A stretch of 64,000 nucleotides of DNA from Periglandula ipomoeae IasaF13 (taxonomy: Eukaryota; Ascomycota; Sordariomycetes; Hypocreales; Clavicipitaceae), in assembly GCA_000222875.2 (NCBI GenBank), contig AFRD01000007.1, forward strand, positions 123,178-187,177. The letters run 5' to 3'. The notes under the pieces are model-generated. The model saw only the letters and a program-made list of their open reading frames with translations, made no database searches and had not been told where the DNA came from. Made by a program: the position numbers and the translations under genes. Positions 12,962 through 24,324 of the stretch are shown here, piece after piece; within the stretch, counting starts at the first letter, position 1, and the number at the start of each line of letters is the position of its first letter.

Positions 12962-15900
12962 ATGCTTCGAAACGCCGCCAACGCAGCGCGCAAAGCTGTC
13001 ACTGAACTGTCACAATACCCGAAACCCGGCGATAAGCTCCACGGCTTCACACTAGTTTGTTCAAAGCATGTTCCGGAGCTAGAGTTGACGGCACTTCACC
13101 TTCAGCATGACAAGACCGGCGCCGATTACCTGCACATCGCTCGAGACGACAGCAACAATGTCTTCTCTATCGGCTTCAAGACCAACCCCCCGGACGATAC
13201 CGGCGTGCCACATATTCTCGAGCATACCACGCTATGTGGAAGCAAGAAATATCCGATCCGCGACCCCTTCTTCAAGATGCTGCCTCGAACCCTTTCCAAT
13301 TTCATGAATGCCTTCACTGCGTCCAACCACACGTTCTACCCATTTGCGACGACGAATGCGCAAGACTTCAAGAACCTCATGTCGGTGTATATGGATTCCA
13401 CGTTGCATCCGCTGCTCAAGGAGTCTGACTTCACGCAAGAAGGATGGAGGATTGGCCCCGAGAACCCGCTGGGTGAGACGGAAGAGAGCAAGAAGTTGGT
13501 ATTCAAAGGCGTGGTTTACAACGAGATGAAAGGCCAAATGTCAGATGCTGGATATCTTTATTATATTCGCTTCCAGGATCACATCTTCCCGGCTATCAAT
13601 AATTCAGGAGGCGACCCGATGAAAATCACTGATTTGACATACGACCAGCTCAAGAACTTTCATGCTCAGCACTACCATCCCAGCAACTCCAAGCTCTTCA
13701 CATACGGAGATATGCCGTTGGCGGATCACTTGCGAGAAATCGATGCCAGATTGCAAACATTTGACAAGATTGACGCTGATGGTGAAGTCCACGAGCCGAT
13801 CAAGCTGAACGGACCCAGAGAAGTCACTCTCCAGGGGCCTCTGGACCCCTTGGTGGACCCCGATCGTCAATATAAAACATCTGTATCTTGGATCACCGGG
13901 GACACGACGGATGTGGTTGAGTCGTTCGCGATGGCCCTGCTCTCCACGCTACTGATGGACGGATACGGCTCCCCACTGTACCGTGGCCTCGTCGAGACCG
14001 GAATGGGAGCAGACTGGAGCCCTAACGCGGGATACGATAGCTCAGCCAAGCGTGGCATTTTCTCAATCGGCCTGACCGGAGTTCAGAAGGCCGATGTGCC
14101 AAAGTTGAAGGCAAAGGTTCAAGAGATCCTGCGTCAAGCACGGGATAACGGCTTCGACAAAACCAAGATTGATGGCGCGTTGCACCAATTGGAGCTGTCT
14201 CTGAAGCATAAGACTGCCAATTTTGGATTTTCCATGCTCAATAGACTTAAGCCAAAGTGGTTCAACGGCACGGACCCATTCGACTCACTGGCTTGGAACG
14301 ACACTATCACTGCTTTCCAGACCAAACTTGCGGAGGGTGGCTACCTGGAGAGCTTGGTTGACAAGTACCTGCTCAACGACAATACTCTGACATTTACCAT
14401 GGAGCCATCTGTAACATTTAGCCAGGATCTTGCGACGGAAGAGCAGCAACGACTATCTGGCCGCATTTCTGACGCTGTGGAGCGCGCGGGAAGCGAAGAA
14501 AAGGCTCGCAAGGAATTCGAACAGAGAGAGCAGGAACTTCTTTTGGAGCAGAACAAGACCAACACGGAGGATCTCAGCTGTCTTCCAACTGTGCATATTC
14601 GGGATATCCCGCGATCAAAAGAGCCGGTGGTAATTCGTGAGGAAGTTCAGAATGGCACTCAGCTCCAGTGGCGCGAGGCTCCCACGAATGGATTGACGTA
14701 TTTCCGGGCTATCAACACACTTGAGAATTTGCCCGATGATCTACGAGAACTGATTCCCCTATTCACGGACAGTATCATGCGGCTCGGCACCAAAGACATG
14801 ACCATGGAGCAACTCGAGGACCTTATCAAGCTTTCCACTGGTGGTGTTTCTGTTGTTTATCACTCCACACCGTCGCCTACAGACTTTCAATCCTCTAGCG
14901 AGGGCATTATCTTCACAGGCATGGCACTGGACCGCAATGTGCCCGTCATGTTTGACATCCTGCGCAAGCTAGTGCTAGAGACGGATTTTGACAGCCCGGA
15001 AGCCGCCTTGCGAATCCGGCAACTGTTGCAAGCCTCCGCAGACGGTGTCGTTAACGACATTGCCTCATCGGGCCACCGCTTCGCCGTGGGCTATGCCGAG
15101 TCAAGCCTCACGCGAAGTGCATGGCTCAGACAACAGGTAGCTGGGCTTTCGCAGGTTAAGCTCGTGACGAGGTTGGCGGGCAGACCTGAGACTGACAAGC
15201 TTGAAGATGTCATCCAAAAGCTCAAGCAGATTCAAAGCTTTGCTCTGTCAAGCGGTAACATGCGGGCTGCCGTGACATGTGGAACCGAAAGTGTTACGCA
15301 AAACTGCAACAACCTCCAGGGTTTCATTGGCAGTCTTCCCAAGGGACTTTCCAGCTTGAAGAACCCCGAGCCGCGGAGACTCCTCACTGACCGCAAGACA
15401 TTCTTCCCTCTCCCGTACCAAGTCTACTATGGCGGTCTGTCCGTTCCCACAGCGTCGTACACGGCACCTGATGGCGCACCGCTTCAAATCCTTTCTCAAT
15501 TCCTCACCCACAAGCATCTGCACCATGAGATCCGTGAGAAGGGCGGCGCATATGGCGGTGGAGCCATGTACAAGCCATTGGACGGTCTGTTTGGTTTCTA
15601 CTCTTACCGCGATCCAAATCCACAAAACACCTTGAGCATCATGCGCAATGCGGGCAAGTGGGCCATCAACAAGGAATGGACGGACCGGGACCTGGAAGAG
15701 GCCAAGATCTCTGTCTTCCAGGCAGTTGATGCTCCCAAGGCCGTGAACCAAGAAGGCATGGGCAAATTCTTGTCTGACATTACGGAGGAAATGAAACAGA
15801 AGAAGAGAGAGCAGCTTCTAGACGTCTCCAAGGACCAAGTCAAGGAGGTCGCTCAGAAATATCTTGTCGAGGCGATCGAAAAGGGCGAAGAACGTGTCGC

Positions 15901-15976
15901 ATTCCTCGGTGAACGTCAGTCCTGGGTTGATGACTCTTGGACAACTCGGGAGATGAATGTTGCTGGTGGCGAGTAG
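12962..15976 (+). CDS. CYM1: mitochondrial presequence protease (Cym1/PreP, M16C)
   Basis: A single exon of 1004 residues. Cym1/PreP degrades cleaved mitochondrial targeting peptides in the matrix or intermembrane space. The inverted zinc motif HILEH is at residues 84-88, and VYNEMKGQMSD further on supplies the distal glutamate. The segment LCGSKKYPIRDPFFKM and the C-terminal RKGGAYGGGA-like block (here REKGGAYGGGA) fit the family closely. The first about 20 residues (MLRNAANAARKAV) form a basic amphipathic helix without acids, a good mitochondrial presequence. Full length, no breaks. It is the second M16 protein within 9 kb, but its sequence is clearly of a different subfamily. Confidence 0.96.
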   Translation: MLRNAANAARKAVTELSQYPKPGDKLHGFTLVCSKHVPELELTALHLQHDKTGADYLHIARDDSNNVFSIGFKTNPPDDTGVPHILEHTTLCGSKKYPIRDPFFKMLPRTLSNFMNAFTASNHTFYPFATTNAQDFKNLMSVYMDSTLHPLLKESDFTQEGWRIGPENPLGETEESKKLVFKGVVYNEMKGQMSDAGYLYYIRFQDHIFPAINNSGGDPMKITDLTYDQLKNFHAQHYHPSNSKLFTYGDMPLADHLREIDARLQTFDKIDADGEVHEPIKLNGPREVTLQGPLDPLVDPDRQYKTSVSWITGDTTDVVESFAMALLSTLLMDGYGSPLYRGLVETGMGADWSPNAGYDSSAKRGIFSIGLTGVQKADVPKLKAKVQEILRQARDNGFDKTKIDGALHQLELSLKHKTANFGFSMLNRLKPKWFNGTDPFDSLAWNDTITAFQTKLAEGGYLESLVDKYLLNDNTLTFTMEPSVTFSQDLATEEQQRLSGRISDAVERAGSEEKARKEFEQREQELLLEQNKTNTEDLSCLPTVHIRDIPRSKEPVVIREEVQNGTQLQWREAPTNGLTYFRAINTLENLPDDLRELIPLFTDSIMRLGTKDMTMEQLEDLIKLSTGGVSVVYHSTPSPTDFQSSSEGIIFTGMALDRNVPVMFDILRKLVLETDFDSPEAALRIRQLLQASADGVVNDIASSGHRFAVGYAESSLTRSAWLRQQVAGLSQVKLVTRLAGRPETDKLEDVIQKLKQIQSFALSSGNMRAAVTCGTESVTQNCNNLQGFIGSLPKGLSSLKNPEPRRLLTDRKTFFPLPYQVYYGGLSVPTASYTAPDGAPLQILSQFLTHKHLHHEIREKGGAYGGGAMYKPLDGLFGFYSYRDPNPQNTLSIMRNAGKWAINKEWTDRDLEEAKISVFQAVDAPKAVNQEGMGKFLSDITEEMKQKKREQLLDVSKDQVKEVAQKYLVEAIEKGEERVAFLGERQSWVDDSWTTREMNVAGGE

Positions 15977-18900
15977 AGCACCCGGACTTCACCAACTGGT
16001 CTCTGAATTGGCTTACTCAAACGCCCGGAATCAACCAGCGAAGAAAACACCCGGAATCCAAACTGGGGAAGACCAAGACGCATGCACACATGCTGCACGA
16101 ACGCCCCCATCGGTGGATGCCCGCGTCGCGCATGCACCACTGTTCATTTACGAAAGACTTGTACGACTATTATCTTATACTTATTGTACATCAAATTTAC
16201 CCAAGACTATAGATACTCACCGCCCCCCGCCCCCCCATGTATACCATGTAATACTAGCAGACGATATCACCACGCGGCATTTCGATCGGAACTCCTGTGA
16301 GTGATGAATTGAGAATCAAGCACGCGTTTAGATACGATACTTCTTCTTGCCGGAATGAAGGCTTCACCGCCCATCATTTTCACAACCATGGCAACAAGAC
16401 CACAGAGCAACGCAAGAATAAAACTAATTGTGCAATCTGTGACTTCAGCATACTTTTGCGAATCGATTTGTTTCCCCGAGATCCATCTAGACCCGCGGCG
16501 CTGCAAAGCATCAGGTGTTCTGAAGGAGGGTCTTGAGAAATCATTCGACGGTCAAAGCGCGTTGGATGAGAGTGCAACTCGTTCTATCAGAGCAGGAGCC
16601 CTTGAGCATTGGGTTACCGGACTAAAGAGCAGAGTACATGTAGACGAAGCTTTGACGACGTCGTAGAATAGATTGCGGTCAAGTAGATGTAGCGTCGATG
16701 GGCGATCTGGTGTGCCGCCAGTGCCGAGAAGGTGTCTGCCGAGGATCGGACGTGTCTCACGCGGAAATAAGGGAATATGTGGGTGGGAGCGAAGCTAGGC
16801 GATGGGGCGATGGTAAATTGTGGTGGCATTCACGTTTCATGAGATCAACATGTCGGTGTTTTGACTTGACTTGTGGTGGAATGATGCCACGGACAGTTAC
16901 CGACACTTAAACTACATTGGAAACATCTGTAGATGCAGAACATTTGTGACAATGGCAGAGAAAGATCTCCATCCGCGAGACATGGTATTTTTGATGGAGC
17001 GTATGTAAATGAAAGCAGCCACATGATATAGACTTTGCTTGGACCCATATTGTTGGCGATGCTACACGACATGCGATAAAATGGTCTCAGTAACCAATAA
17101 TAAATGTAACGCTGCGAAAGAGAAGGACGACACATCTCCATGGGAAAGCGGCAAAAGTCAAAATATGCACCATCGACTGCAACAAGAGGTGCGAACATTT
17201 CTTGCCACGGGTTGACTGACACAAAACTCCATGGACTGGATGATCTGCTGCGGTAGCGAGTACAAAACTGAATGGTGCAAAATCAACCTATTATGGCATG
17301 TGACACATGAACAGATTGATATTTTGCAAGGTAGAAGGTGCTCAGTCCATGTTTCGCAACGTGCAGATCGTTAAAAAGCCGCCCAAGCGCTCGGCAGCCA
17401 CTTCCGATCACCCAAGCTTATTTGACGCAGCAAGACTGCCGACGGTAGGGTGTCCACGGCCAATGGAGCCCAGACTGTCTGGCGAGTCGCGGCATTGTGC
17501 CAATGACTTGCATCGCACGAATTTGTCTGAGCAGAGAAGATGGAATTGCAATGGATTGATGTCAGCTGCTGAATGGGTAGTATGTATGGTTACCACAGCG
17601 TCGATGATGAATAATAGGCCTTCGCCGATGGACTTGGATGTACCACTAGATCGGACTAGCACAGCCCAGGCATGTTGTCTAGGGGATGTGGTTTTGTACC
17701 GTATGGCGTCGTTTATGAAAGGTTGGACACAGAGAGGCGTGAGGAATGATTTCGCCAAATCATGTTGGATTCATGCAAAGGATTGCGCGGGCAGCTGCAA
17801 ATTTTGGTCGATAGACTGTCATTCGCAAATCGTCATGGTCCGATCTAGATGAGCAGTTGCTGTTGCAACAGCTGTGAATAACGATATGCAGCTCTGCGAG
17901 TGGATACAGGCAAACAGTTCAGTACCAAGTCTCAGAAAATAACTCGTTTCGAGAACGGGGACTGAAATTGGTGGCCGGATGGCCCGTCTGCTCCCGGTTG
18001 CGGGCACCGGCTAAACTCAGTGAGTGGTCAATGGCTACCGTTACAATGAACTATGACGCTCATGGCAAGGGGAAAGAGAAAGCAGATTGGCAGTGAAAAC
18101 ACTAAAAAGACGGGCAATATGCAACGAGCAGTATGCGAATGGTAGACGCATGGCGGATGTGGAGACGAAAACTGGGGACAGATCGAGCGACGACGAAAAT
18201 TCTGGCCATCGTGGTGGAGCTGCGCCAGAAAAAAAAAATAGACGAGAAAAAATGCCACGCCAGGCGCACGTCGGTGACACGCACACGACACAGAGAGGGC
18301 AGGAAGGAGCAAGGCACAGCAGGACAGGGCAAGAGGAGCAGCAGGAACAGGACACCGGGAAGGAGCACCCGCACCCATGCTTCCGCGCCATAGATACTCA
18401 CAGAGACGACAGCGAGCCAGCAATTGGCGGTGGGCAGGAGGAAGCACTCTTACTGTAGTAACTCCGTAGATCTGTCGATGGACCTGCCTGGGCTGAGCTT
18501 GACGTGGAGTGGCTGCGCCCGGCAGAGTCAGCACTGCGCAGACCAGAATAAAACCTAGTCACTGCCCCTCCATCGCGAACCACATGTGCACACAATACAC
18601 AAACAAGCATCAGCTTCTTTTTTTTTCTCACCCGTGTTCAACCAGCTCAAGGCAGCAAACGCATAACCCATCTCGAAGGCAAGACAATTTTTCTCTTGTC
18701 CGCTTTTTGATCGTCAATTGCAACGCAACCAACATTTCTGGAATCTTTCGTATCCCAGGTTAGTCTCGCTTCGGCCGCTGGCCGCTTCTCCTGTGACACC
18801 ATCATCTCCAGCCAGCCCGTGCCACGGCACAGCTCTCCCGACCTCCAAGAACCCGCTCATCGGCCATCCGTCAAAGTGGCCACCACATCGCATTCTCGAT

Positions 18901-19867
18901 GGACCAGTCAGTGTCCTTGTAATGGTTCAGACATTGCGCCTGGCTCCTGTGCGCTCGAGTGAGCTGTCCTCAGACCGGGCTGGATCGGGCTGAGCACTTT
19001 TTCGTGCTAGATCCGTTTTCCTGCCACAATGGAGTTCCCATTCACCCTCCTCATCTTGAAGTCCCTCTGTCACGGCCATGGATCAGTGGTTCATTCGTTT
19101 CGTTTCGTCCCATCTGGTCCTCCGCCTCCATCTGAATGAAGCATGTAACATGGCCGTGACAGCACGTCATCCTATTAGACCATCTCCGTGCCTCCCACGT
19201 TGCCGGAAACCCTGTATCGGAGAAGCAGAATACTGATCTTTACCATGTCCACAGAGCTTGTTTCCGCTTTCCCACAACAAAGTTCCCCTGACTAGCCTTT
19301 GGTCTCAAAGGCAAACCATTTCGCCACGGCTCCCCAGGCCGTAAGCTTTGTCAGTGACCAAGATTTCAGTCTCCGAAAGACTGCCCACATCATCAACGCT
19401 ATCCCTCCTCCCACACTCTCTGCTGAAAGCTCCTAAGCTTCTCGAGGCTTTGTTGTTGTTCGGCGAACCGGTGTTCCAGCCCCCCTCTCGGCCGTCTTCA
19501 GATTTCTACCAGCTGCCGCATAGGAGGATCCCTGGGGTTCTTCCTCTTACCGAGGAAGAGTCGAGGAGGCCTCGCCAGTCCACTGAAGTAACAGTCTGCT
19601 ATCCGTTCCGACCCCCCTAGAACCTGCCTTGCTCAGTTAGTCTGAGTCTGAGTCTGTTCTACAACATCTATATATCCCAGCCAACCCCGTCAACTCTTTT
19701 GATCGCTTTTCTCCCCTTGAGGTTCTTTGAGCACTTGTTGTCTGTCCCTAGCAACTCGTCAACTCCGGCCCGACAGGAAGACAACAAGTATCCACGTCAA
19801 GCATCCGTACACAAGAAACCTTACGTCACTCAAAGCAACTCTTCCCCTGGGATACCAATCTAGGGAT
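15977..19867. promoter_or_regulatory. 3.9-kb gene-poor stretch; ornithine decarboxylase upstream region on the right
   Basis: No gene was recognised. The longest ATG frame (17307-17852, +, 181 codons) resembles no family and has no supporting signals. From about 18600 to 19867 the plus strand becomes CT-rich like a fungal promoter/leader; a likely TATA box (CTATATATCCC) lies at 19667-19677, about 190 bp before the ODC start, and no ATG occurs between it and ATG 19868. A donor-like GTTAGT at 18760 hints at a further upstream leader exon. A 9-A run lies near 18230. Long regulated upstream regions are known for fungal ODC genes. Confidence 0.4.
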
Positions 19868-21271
19868 ATGGTTATGGCAACGGCTATCCTTGACAACCAC
19901 CACCAAAATGTTAATCATATGTTAATGAAAAAGCCGCTTATAGCGGACTTTCTTCATCATCAACATACTTTGGTTGACCCAAAGCAGCTAATCGGCGACG
20001 CTCTCCACAAGCGCGTAGAGTCTGTCGACCATGAGCTCTGCGAGCCTGGCGACGAGGATACCTTCTATGTCGCTGACCTAGGCGACATCTACCGCCAGCA
20101 CCTTCGATGGAAGAAGAATCTGCCCCGCGTCAAGCCGTTCTACGGTAGGTTGCCATACAGTCGTCCTAAACTCTCGAGTCCAGTATTACTGACATTGTTT
20201 GTAGCGGTCAAGTGCAACCCCGACCCGCAGGTTCTCCGGCTCTTGGCTGAGCTCGACACCGGATTCGACTGTGCCTCCAAGGGCGAGATCGAGCAGGTGC
20301 TCGGCATGGGAACCAGCCCAGAGCGCATCATCTACGCTCAGTCATGCAAGACAAACTCGTACGTTCGATATGTCAAGTCAGTTGGCGTCAAGCAGATGAC
20401 CTTCGACAACGCCGACGAATTGTACAAGATTGCGAAGCTTTACCCCGACGCCGAGTTGTTTTTGCGCATCATGACGGATGACACCTCCAGCTTGTGCCGT
20501 CTCAGCATGAAATTTGGCGCTGCCATGGACACTACTGAGGGCCTTCTTGCAGTAGCCAAGAACCTGGGACTCAATGTTGTTGGTGTCAGTTTCCACGTCG
20601 GCTCTGGTGCCTCCGACCCTCTGGCCTTCTACAAGGCCGTTCGTGATGCGCACACCGTCTTCCAACAGGGTGCTGATCTTGGCTATGCCATGCGCACCTT
20701 GGATCTCGGCGGTGGGTTTTGCGGAGACACGTTTGAGCAGATGGCTGGCGTTCTCCGCGATGCTCTTGACGAGTTCTTCCCCGCTGGCAACAACGTGGAC
20801 ATCATCGCAGAGCCTGGTCGATACTACGTCTCCACGGCTTTCACCATTGCTTGCAATGTGATTGCTCGCCGTACCGTTGAGGATCCCACGCTCGATGGCA
20901 AGGGCTACATGGTGTACGTGAATGACGGAGTCTACGGCAACTTCTCCAGCATCATGTTCGACCATCAGCATCCAGTGGCTAAGATCCTCCGAGCCAATGG
21001 TCGTACCCTCTACAACACTTCCGCGGCCAATCCCTGCAGTGCTGGGGATGGCGTTGAGTACTCTGTCTGGGGACCTACGTGCGACGGCATCGACCGCATC
21101 AGTGAAAGTGTCCGTTTCGACTCCATCCTGGATGTTGGTGACTGGCTGTACTTTGAGGATATGGGTGCGTACACCAAGTGTTCGGCCACCCAGTTCAATG
21201 GCTTCTCCAACTCTCACGATGTCATTTATGTGTGCAGCGAGCCTGGAGCCAAGGCTCTCTTGAACATGTAA
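19868..21271 (+). CDS. SPE1: ornithine decarboxylase
   Basis: Exons 19868-20144 and 20205-21271 encode 447 residues. The enzyme decarboxylates ornithine to putrescine, the first step of polyamine synthesis, in the cytosol. Splicing restores the PLP lysine motif FYAVKCNPDP (Lys95). The HVGSGA and GGGF blocks that hold the cofactor phosphate are present, as is WGPTCDGID with the active-site cysteine contributed across the dimer. The frame is open further upstream but starts there at a TTG; ATG 19868 is the first ATG after the TATA-like box. A second ATG follows two codons later. In this family the amount of enzyme is controlled after transcription by polyamines; the long upstream region may contribute. 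The long antisense frame opposite this gene is a codon shadow. Confidence 0.97.
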   Translation: MVMATAILDNHHQNVNHMLMKKPLIADFLHHQHTLVDPKQLIGDALHKRVESVDHELCEPGDEDTFYVADLGDIYRQHLRWKKNLPRVKPFYGRLPYSRPKLSSPVLLTLFVAVKCNPDPQVLRLLAELDTGFDCASKGEIEQVLGMGTSPERIIYAQSCKTNSYVRYVKSVGVKQMTFDNADELYKIAKLYPDAELFLRIMTDDTSSLCRLSMKFGAAMDTTEGLLAVAKNLGLNVVGVSFHVGSGASDPLAFYKAVRDAHTVFQQGADLGYAMRTLDLGGGFCGDTFEQMAGVLRDALDEFFPAGNNVDIIAEPGRYYVSTAFTIACNVIARRTVEDPTLDGKGYMVYVNDGVYGNFSSIMFDHQHPVAKILRANGRTLYNTSAANPCSAGDGVEYSVWGPTCDGIDRISESVRFDSILDVGDWLYFEDMGAYTKCSATQFNGFSNSHDVIYVCSEPGAKALLNM

Positions 21272-22274
21272 TGCAAAAGCCGTTGGCCAATCACGTCTCG
21301 TTTTGGAAAAAAGATTCTTTTGGGAAATAGAGATGAGATTTAATTGTCGCTCGTCGTTTGGATAAAGAGAATGAGAAGTAAGTGAAAAGGCTCCATGCCA
21401 CGAATAATTGAAAAGCTTCAATTCGCGCAGACTAGAAAAGAGACATAGAGACTCTATTAGATATTTTTATGCCAACCTGCCAACAATATCTTCGTAATAT
21501 TGATGTCGACAAAGCGTGTTCCGGTATAATTCGTAAGCTGGATCACAATGTCATAAACCTTCAAGTTATAGATACGACAGCGACAAACCGTTGATGTGGC
21601 TAACACGTGCAGAAACAATGACGCGTATGTGGTTTTGAAACGCAGCGCGAGTGGATCAATCAATGAGACTGTGCTGGGGTTGTTGGCTGGCTGGCTGGCA
21701 AACAAGCCAAGAAGGCGATGGAAGGTCCCTGCTCTTGGTGCCTGACTTGTGCTGTGATCAGGCGGGAATTTGTCGAACAAAGAGAGGTGCTTTTAATAAT
21801 CCGAGCAAGATGAGCGGACAACTAATAGACGTAATCGCACGAAAAAGGAAAAGAAATCCCCGATACAGTAAGGATGAACAATACACGAGTACTAGTATTA
21901 ATGATAATACTGTACGTTGAATATATTGAATATAAACTCATGATGCGCTGCTTCTGGACACCAACCGCTGTATCAGGCTACACAGAGAGGCTGTATGCAT
22001 GTGGTGCCTGAGGCCACATTTTCTTGGATCGAACAGAGGCGCGGGGTCTGGCATCCAAACAGCCCGCCACCCTGCGGTGCAATTTCACAGGGAAAGAAAA
22101 AAAATATTCGATACCCCTCCAACCAAGAAAGCGGGTCCGTAAAAATAACATCCCCTCCTTCCTGGGCTTCACACTCTTCTTCCCGCGCACTCATCTGTCT
22201 CCCAACATCCACGCTCCGTACCGACTTCTTCGTCTTCTATCCGTCGTCGATTTCTATTCAAAAAACCAGTCACA
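21272..22274. promoter_or_regulatory. ODC 3' flank and eEF1B promoter/leader
   Basis: No gene seen. The left side holds the ODC transcript end; a 7-bp inverted repeat with a 4-nt loop (AGTATTAATGATAATACT) lies at about 21893-21910. The right 150 bp are strongly pyrimidine-rich with Cs and Ts up to the ATG, typical for translation-machinery genes of filamentous fungi. Confidence 0.45.
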
Positions 22275-23518
22275 ATGGGTTTCACCGATTTCCTCTCCGA
22301 TGCTGGCTTGACCCGTGAGTCTATCCTCTGCGCATGCATGCACCAATTTCCAGCCTGCCTGCGTTGTGGCGGGCGACGAACCCCCGCCCCCGCTATGGCT
22401 TCTCGCGACATCACAATTTTTTTTCCGGCGGATTGCCTTTGATCTACGTGGCCGATGGCTCTGCGAGAATAAGACTTTTCAACTAACTGTGCCGACTTGT
22501 AGTGCTCAACAACTGGGTTAAGACTCGCTCCTACATCACTGGGTAAGTTGACTCAACGGCCTGTGCTATTTTGGTCCCTTTGTGCAATTTGGTGGTGCTA
22601 GTTGGTGTTGAGGGAGGGGTGAGGGTGACACGGTTGCGAGGCGTTGAGATAGCCCTCGAGTCGAATTCGTCTCCGCCTCAACAAGCCGCTGCTCTAAGGC
22701 TGGTTTTTTCTTGATATATCACACATGCTGTTGTATGTGAGGACGAAGCCACCGTTTTCAAGCTTCACTGCTGCAGTCGCCCAACCCCGCCCGCACGATT
22801 TTCGCTCGAGAGACTGTTTTGCAGCTACGATATGTGAGGCTAACCTTTCACTCTGCAGCTACTCTACCTCTCAGGCCGATGTTGCTTGCTTCAAGGCCTT
22901 GAAATCCAGCCCCGATGCCGAGAAGTTCCCCCACGCCGCCCGCTGGTACAAGCACATTGCTACCTTCGAGGATGAGTTCGCCAGCCTCTCCGGCGATGCC
23001 AGCAAGCCTTACACCGTCTACGGCCCCGATGCCTCTGAGCTCACCCTGAACCCCGCCAAGGCTCCCGCCGCTGAGGAGGACGACGATGATGTCGACCTGT
23101 TCGGCTCTGATGAGGAGGACGGCGAGGCTGCCCGTGTTCGTGAGGAGCGTCTGGCCGAGTACCGCAAGAAGAAGGAGGCCAAGCCCAAGACCATTGCCAA
23201 GTCCGTCGTCACTCTTGACGTCAAGCCTTGGGGTATATTGAAGATCTGTCCAGATATAAAAACTCAAGCTAACAGCGTGTCACTACAGATGATGAGACTG
23301 ACATGAAGGCCCTTGAGGAGGCTGTCCGCAGCATTGAGAAGGACGGTCTCGTCTGGGGTGCCTCCAAGCTCATCCCCGTCGGTTTCGGTATCAAGAAGCT
23401 TCAGATCAACCTTGTCGTCGAGGACGAGAAGGTCTCCACCGCCGAGCTCGAGGAGCAGATCCAGGAGTTCGAGGACTATGTCCAGTCCACTGACGTTGCT
23501 GCTATGCAGAAGCTCTAA
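22275..23518 (+). CDS. EFB1: translation elongation factor 1-beta (eEF1B alpha, GDP/GTP exchange factor)
   Basis: Exons 22275-22314, 22503-22542, 22859-23232 and 23289-23518 encode 227 residues. The protein recharges eEF1A with GTP. It has the small N-terminal GST-C-like part (MGFTDFLSDAGL), an Ala/Pro and acidic linker (EEDDDDVDLFGSDEED), and the C-terminal exchange domain beginning SVVTLDVKPWDDETDM and ending in DVAAMQKL. Codon use is strongly biased to C-ending codons, as in highly expressed genes. The first two coding exons are only 40 nt each and are separated by long introns (188 and 316 nt). Yeast EFB1 hosts a snoRNA in its intron; I looked for C/D boxes here and found none convincing. 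Confidence 0.97.
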
Positions 23519-24324
23519 ATGCCTTCCACCACTCAACTCTCGCTTATTTTGCCGTTCCTTCCACAGTGTCATTTCCTCCACATAGCAGCATAAAGCGTTC
23601 AGTCATGCTGCCACACATGACCATGCCTTATCAGAGGGGCCATGTTGTCACTACAAGCATAGGATGAACGGGCAAAATGAGCGAAACGCCTTCACAATGC
23701 CACGCCTGACAAGCACTGTGGAGGGTTTCTGACGAGAAACAATATTGCAAAAAAAGATATGAAAAACAACGAATACCATGTTAAAATGAGACGATGGGAC
23801 ACGGGCATCATGACGGATTTCTTTCTCGGCGAGAATGGGGGTTAGTAATACTCGTGCATGAGGACCCGAAAGATGTTGTTACTCCATGACCATAGACAAT
23901 TACCGACGTGTGGCAAAACGAATATACTCTTTTTCTTTTGTTGTGATTGGGCTAGTCCTGTTTCGTATCGTGATTCGACTCATGTTTGTGCCATGGCTTC
24001 TTTACCTCTTGATGGGGATGTCTTCAGTTCCATCCTCCTGTGTGAGAGCCCGTAAAATATACTAGCCACTGACTGTAATTAATGCTAACATACTGTCACG
24101 ATATACTATGAGCAAAGGACGAATATGGACTCATACAGTGGTATTACTACAGAAAAGTTTCGAATCGAATAACCCGCCCGACTCCATGCTGGGTTGCATT
24201 GCCAAAATTCCTTACGAGCAAAAGAGCCACTCGCGCCATACTTAGCAAAGCCAAATAATCCCGCCCGAATCAAACAAAGCAAAGCCTCGTGAAGACTCCA
24301 TAAATTGAACGTAAAAGCGCAGCA
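23519..24324. other. convergent intergenic stretch, no gene seen
   Basis: Between the 3' ends of eEF1B (+) and RAD16 (-). Short frames only; moderately AT-rich around 24060-24160. Confidence 0.5.

Noticed and set aside
17307..17852. 181-codon ATG frame in the gene-poor stretch
   Set aside because: No family, no splice structure and no biased codon use; likely chance.
20378..21421. 347-codon antisense open frame opposite ornithine decarboxylase
   Set aside because: It mirrors the codon bias of the ODC gene (GC-rich third positions), has no family resemblance and no splice or start signals.
22315..22858. Intronic snoRNA in eEF1B, as in yeast EFB1
   Set aside because: No RTGATGA C box paired with a CTGA D box was found in either long intron.
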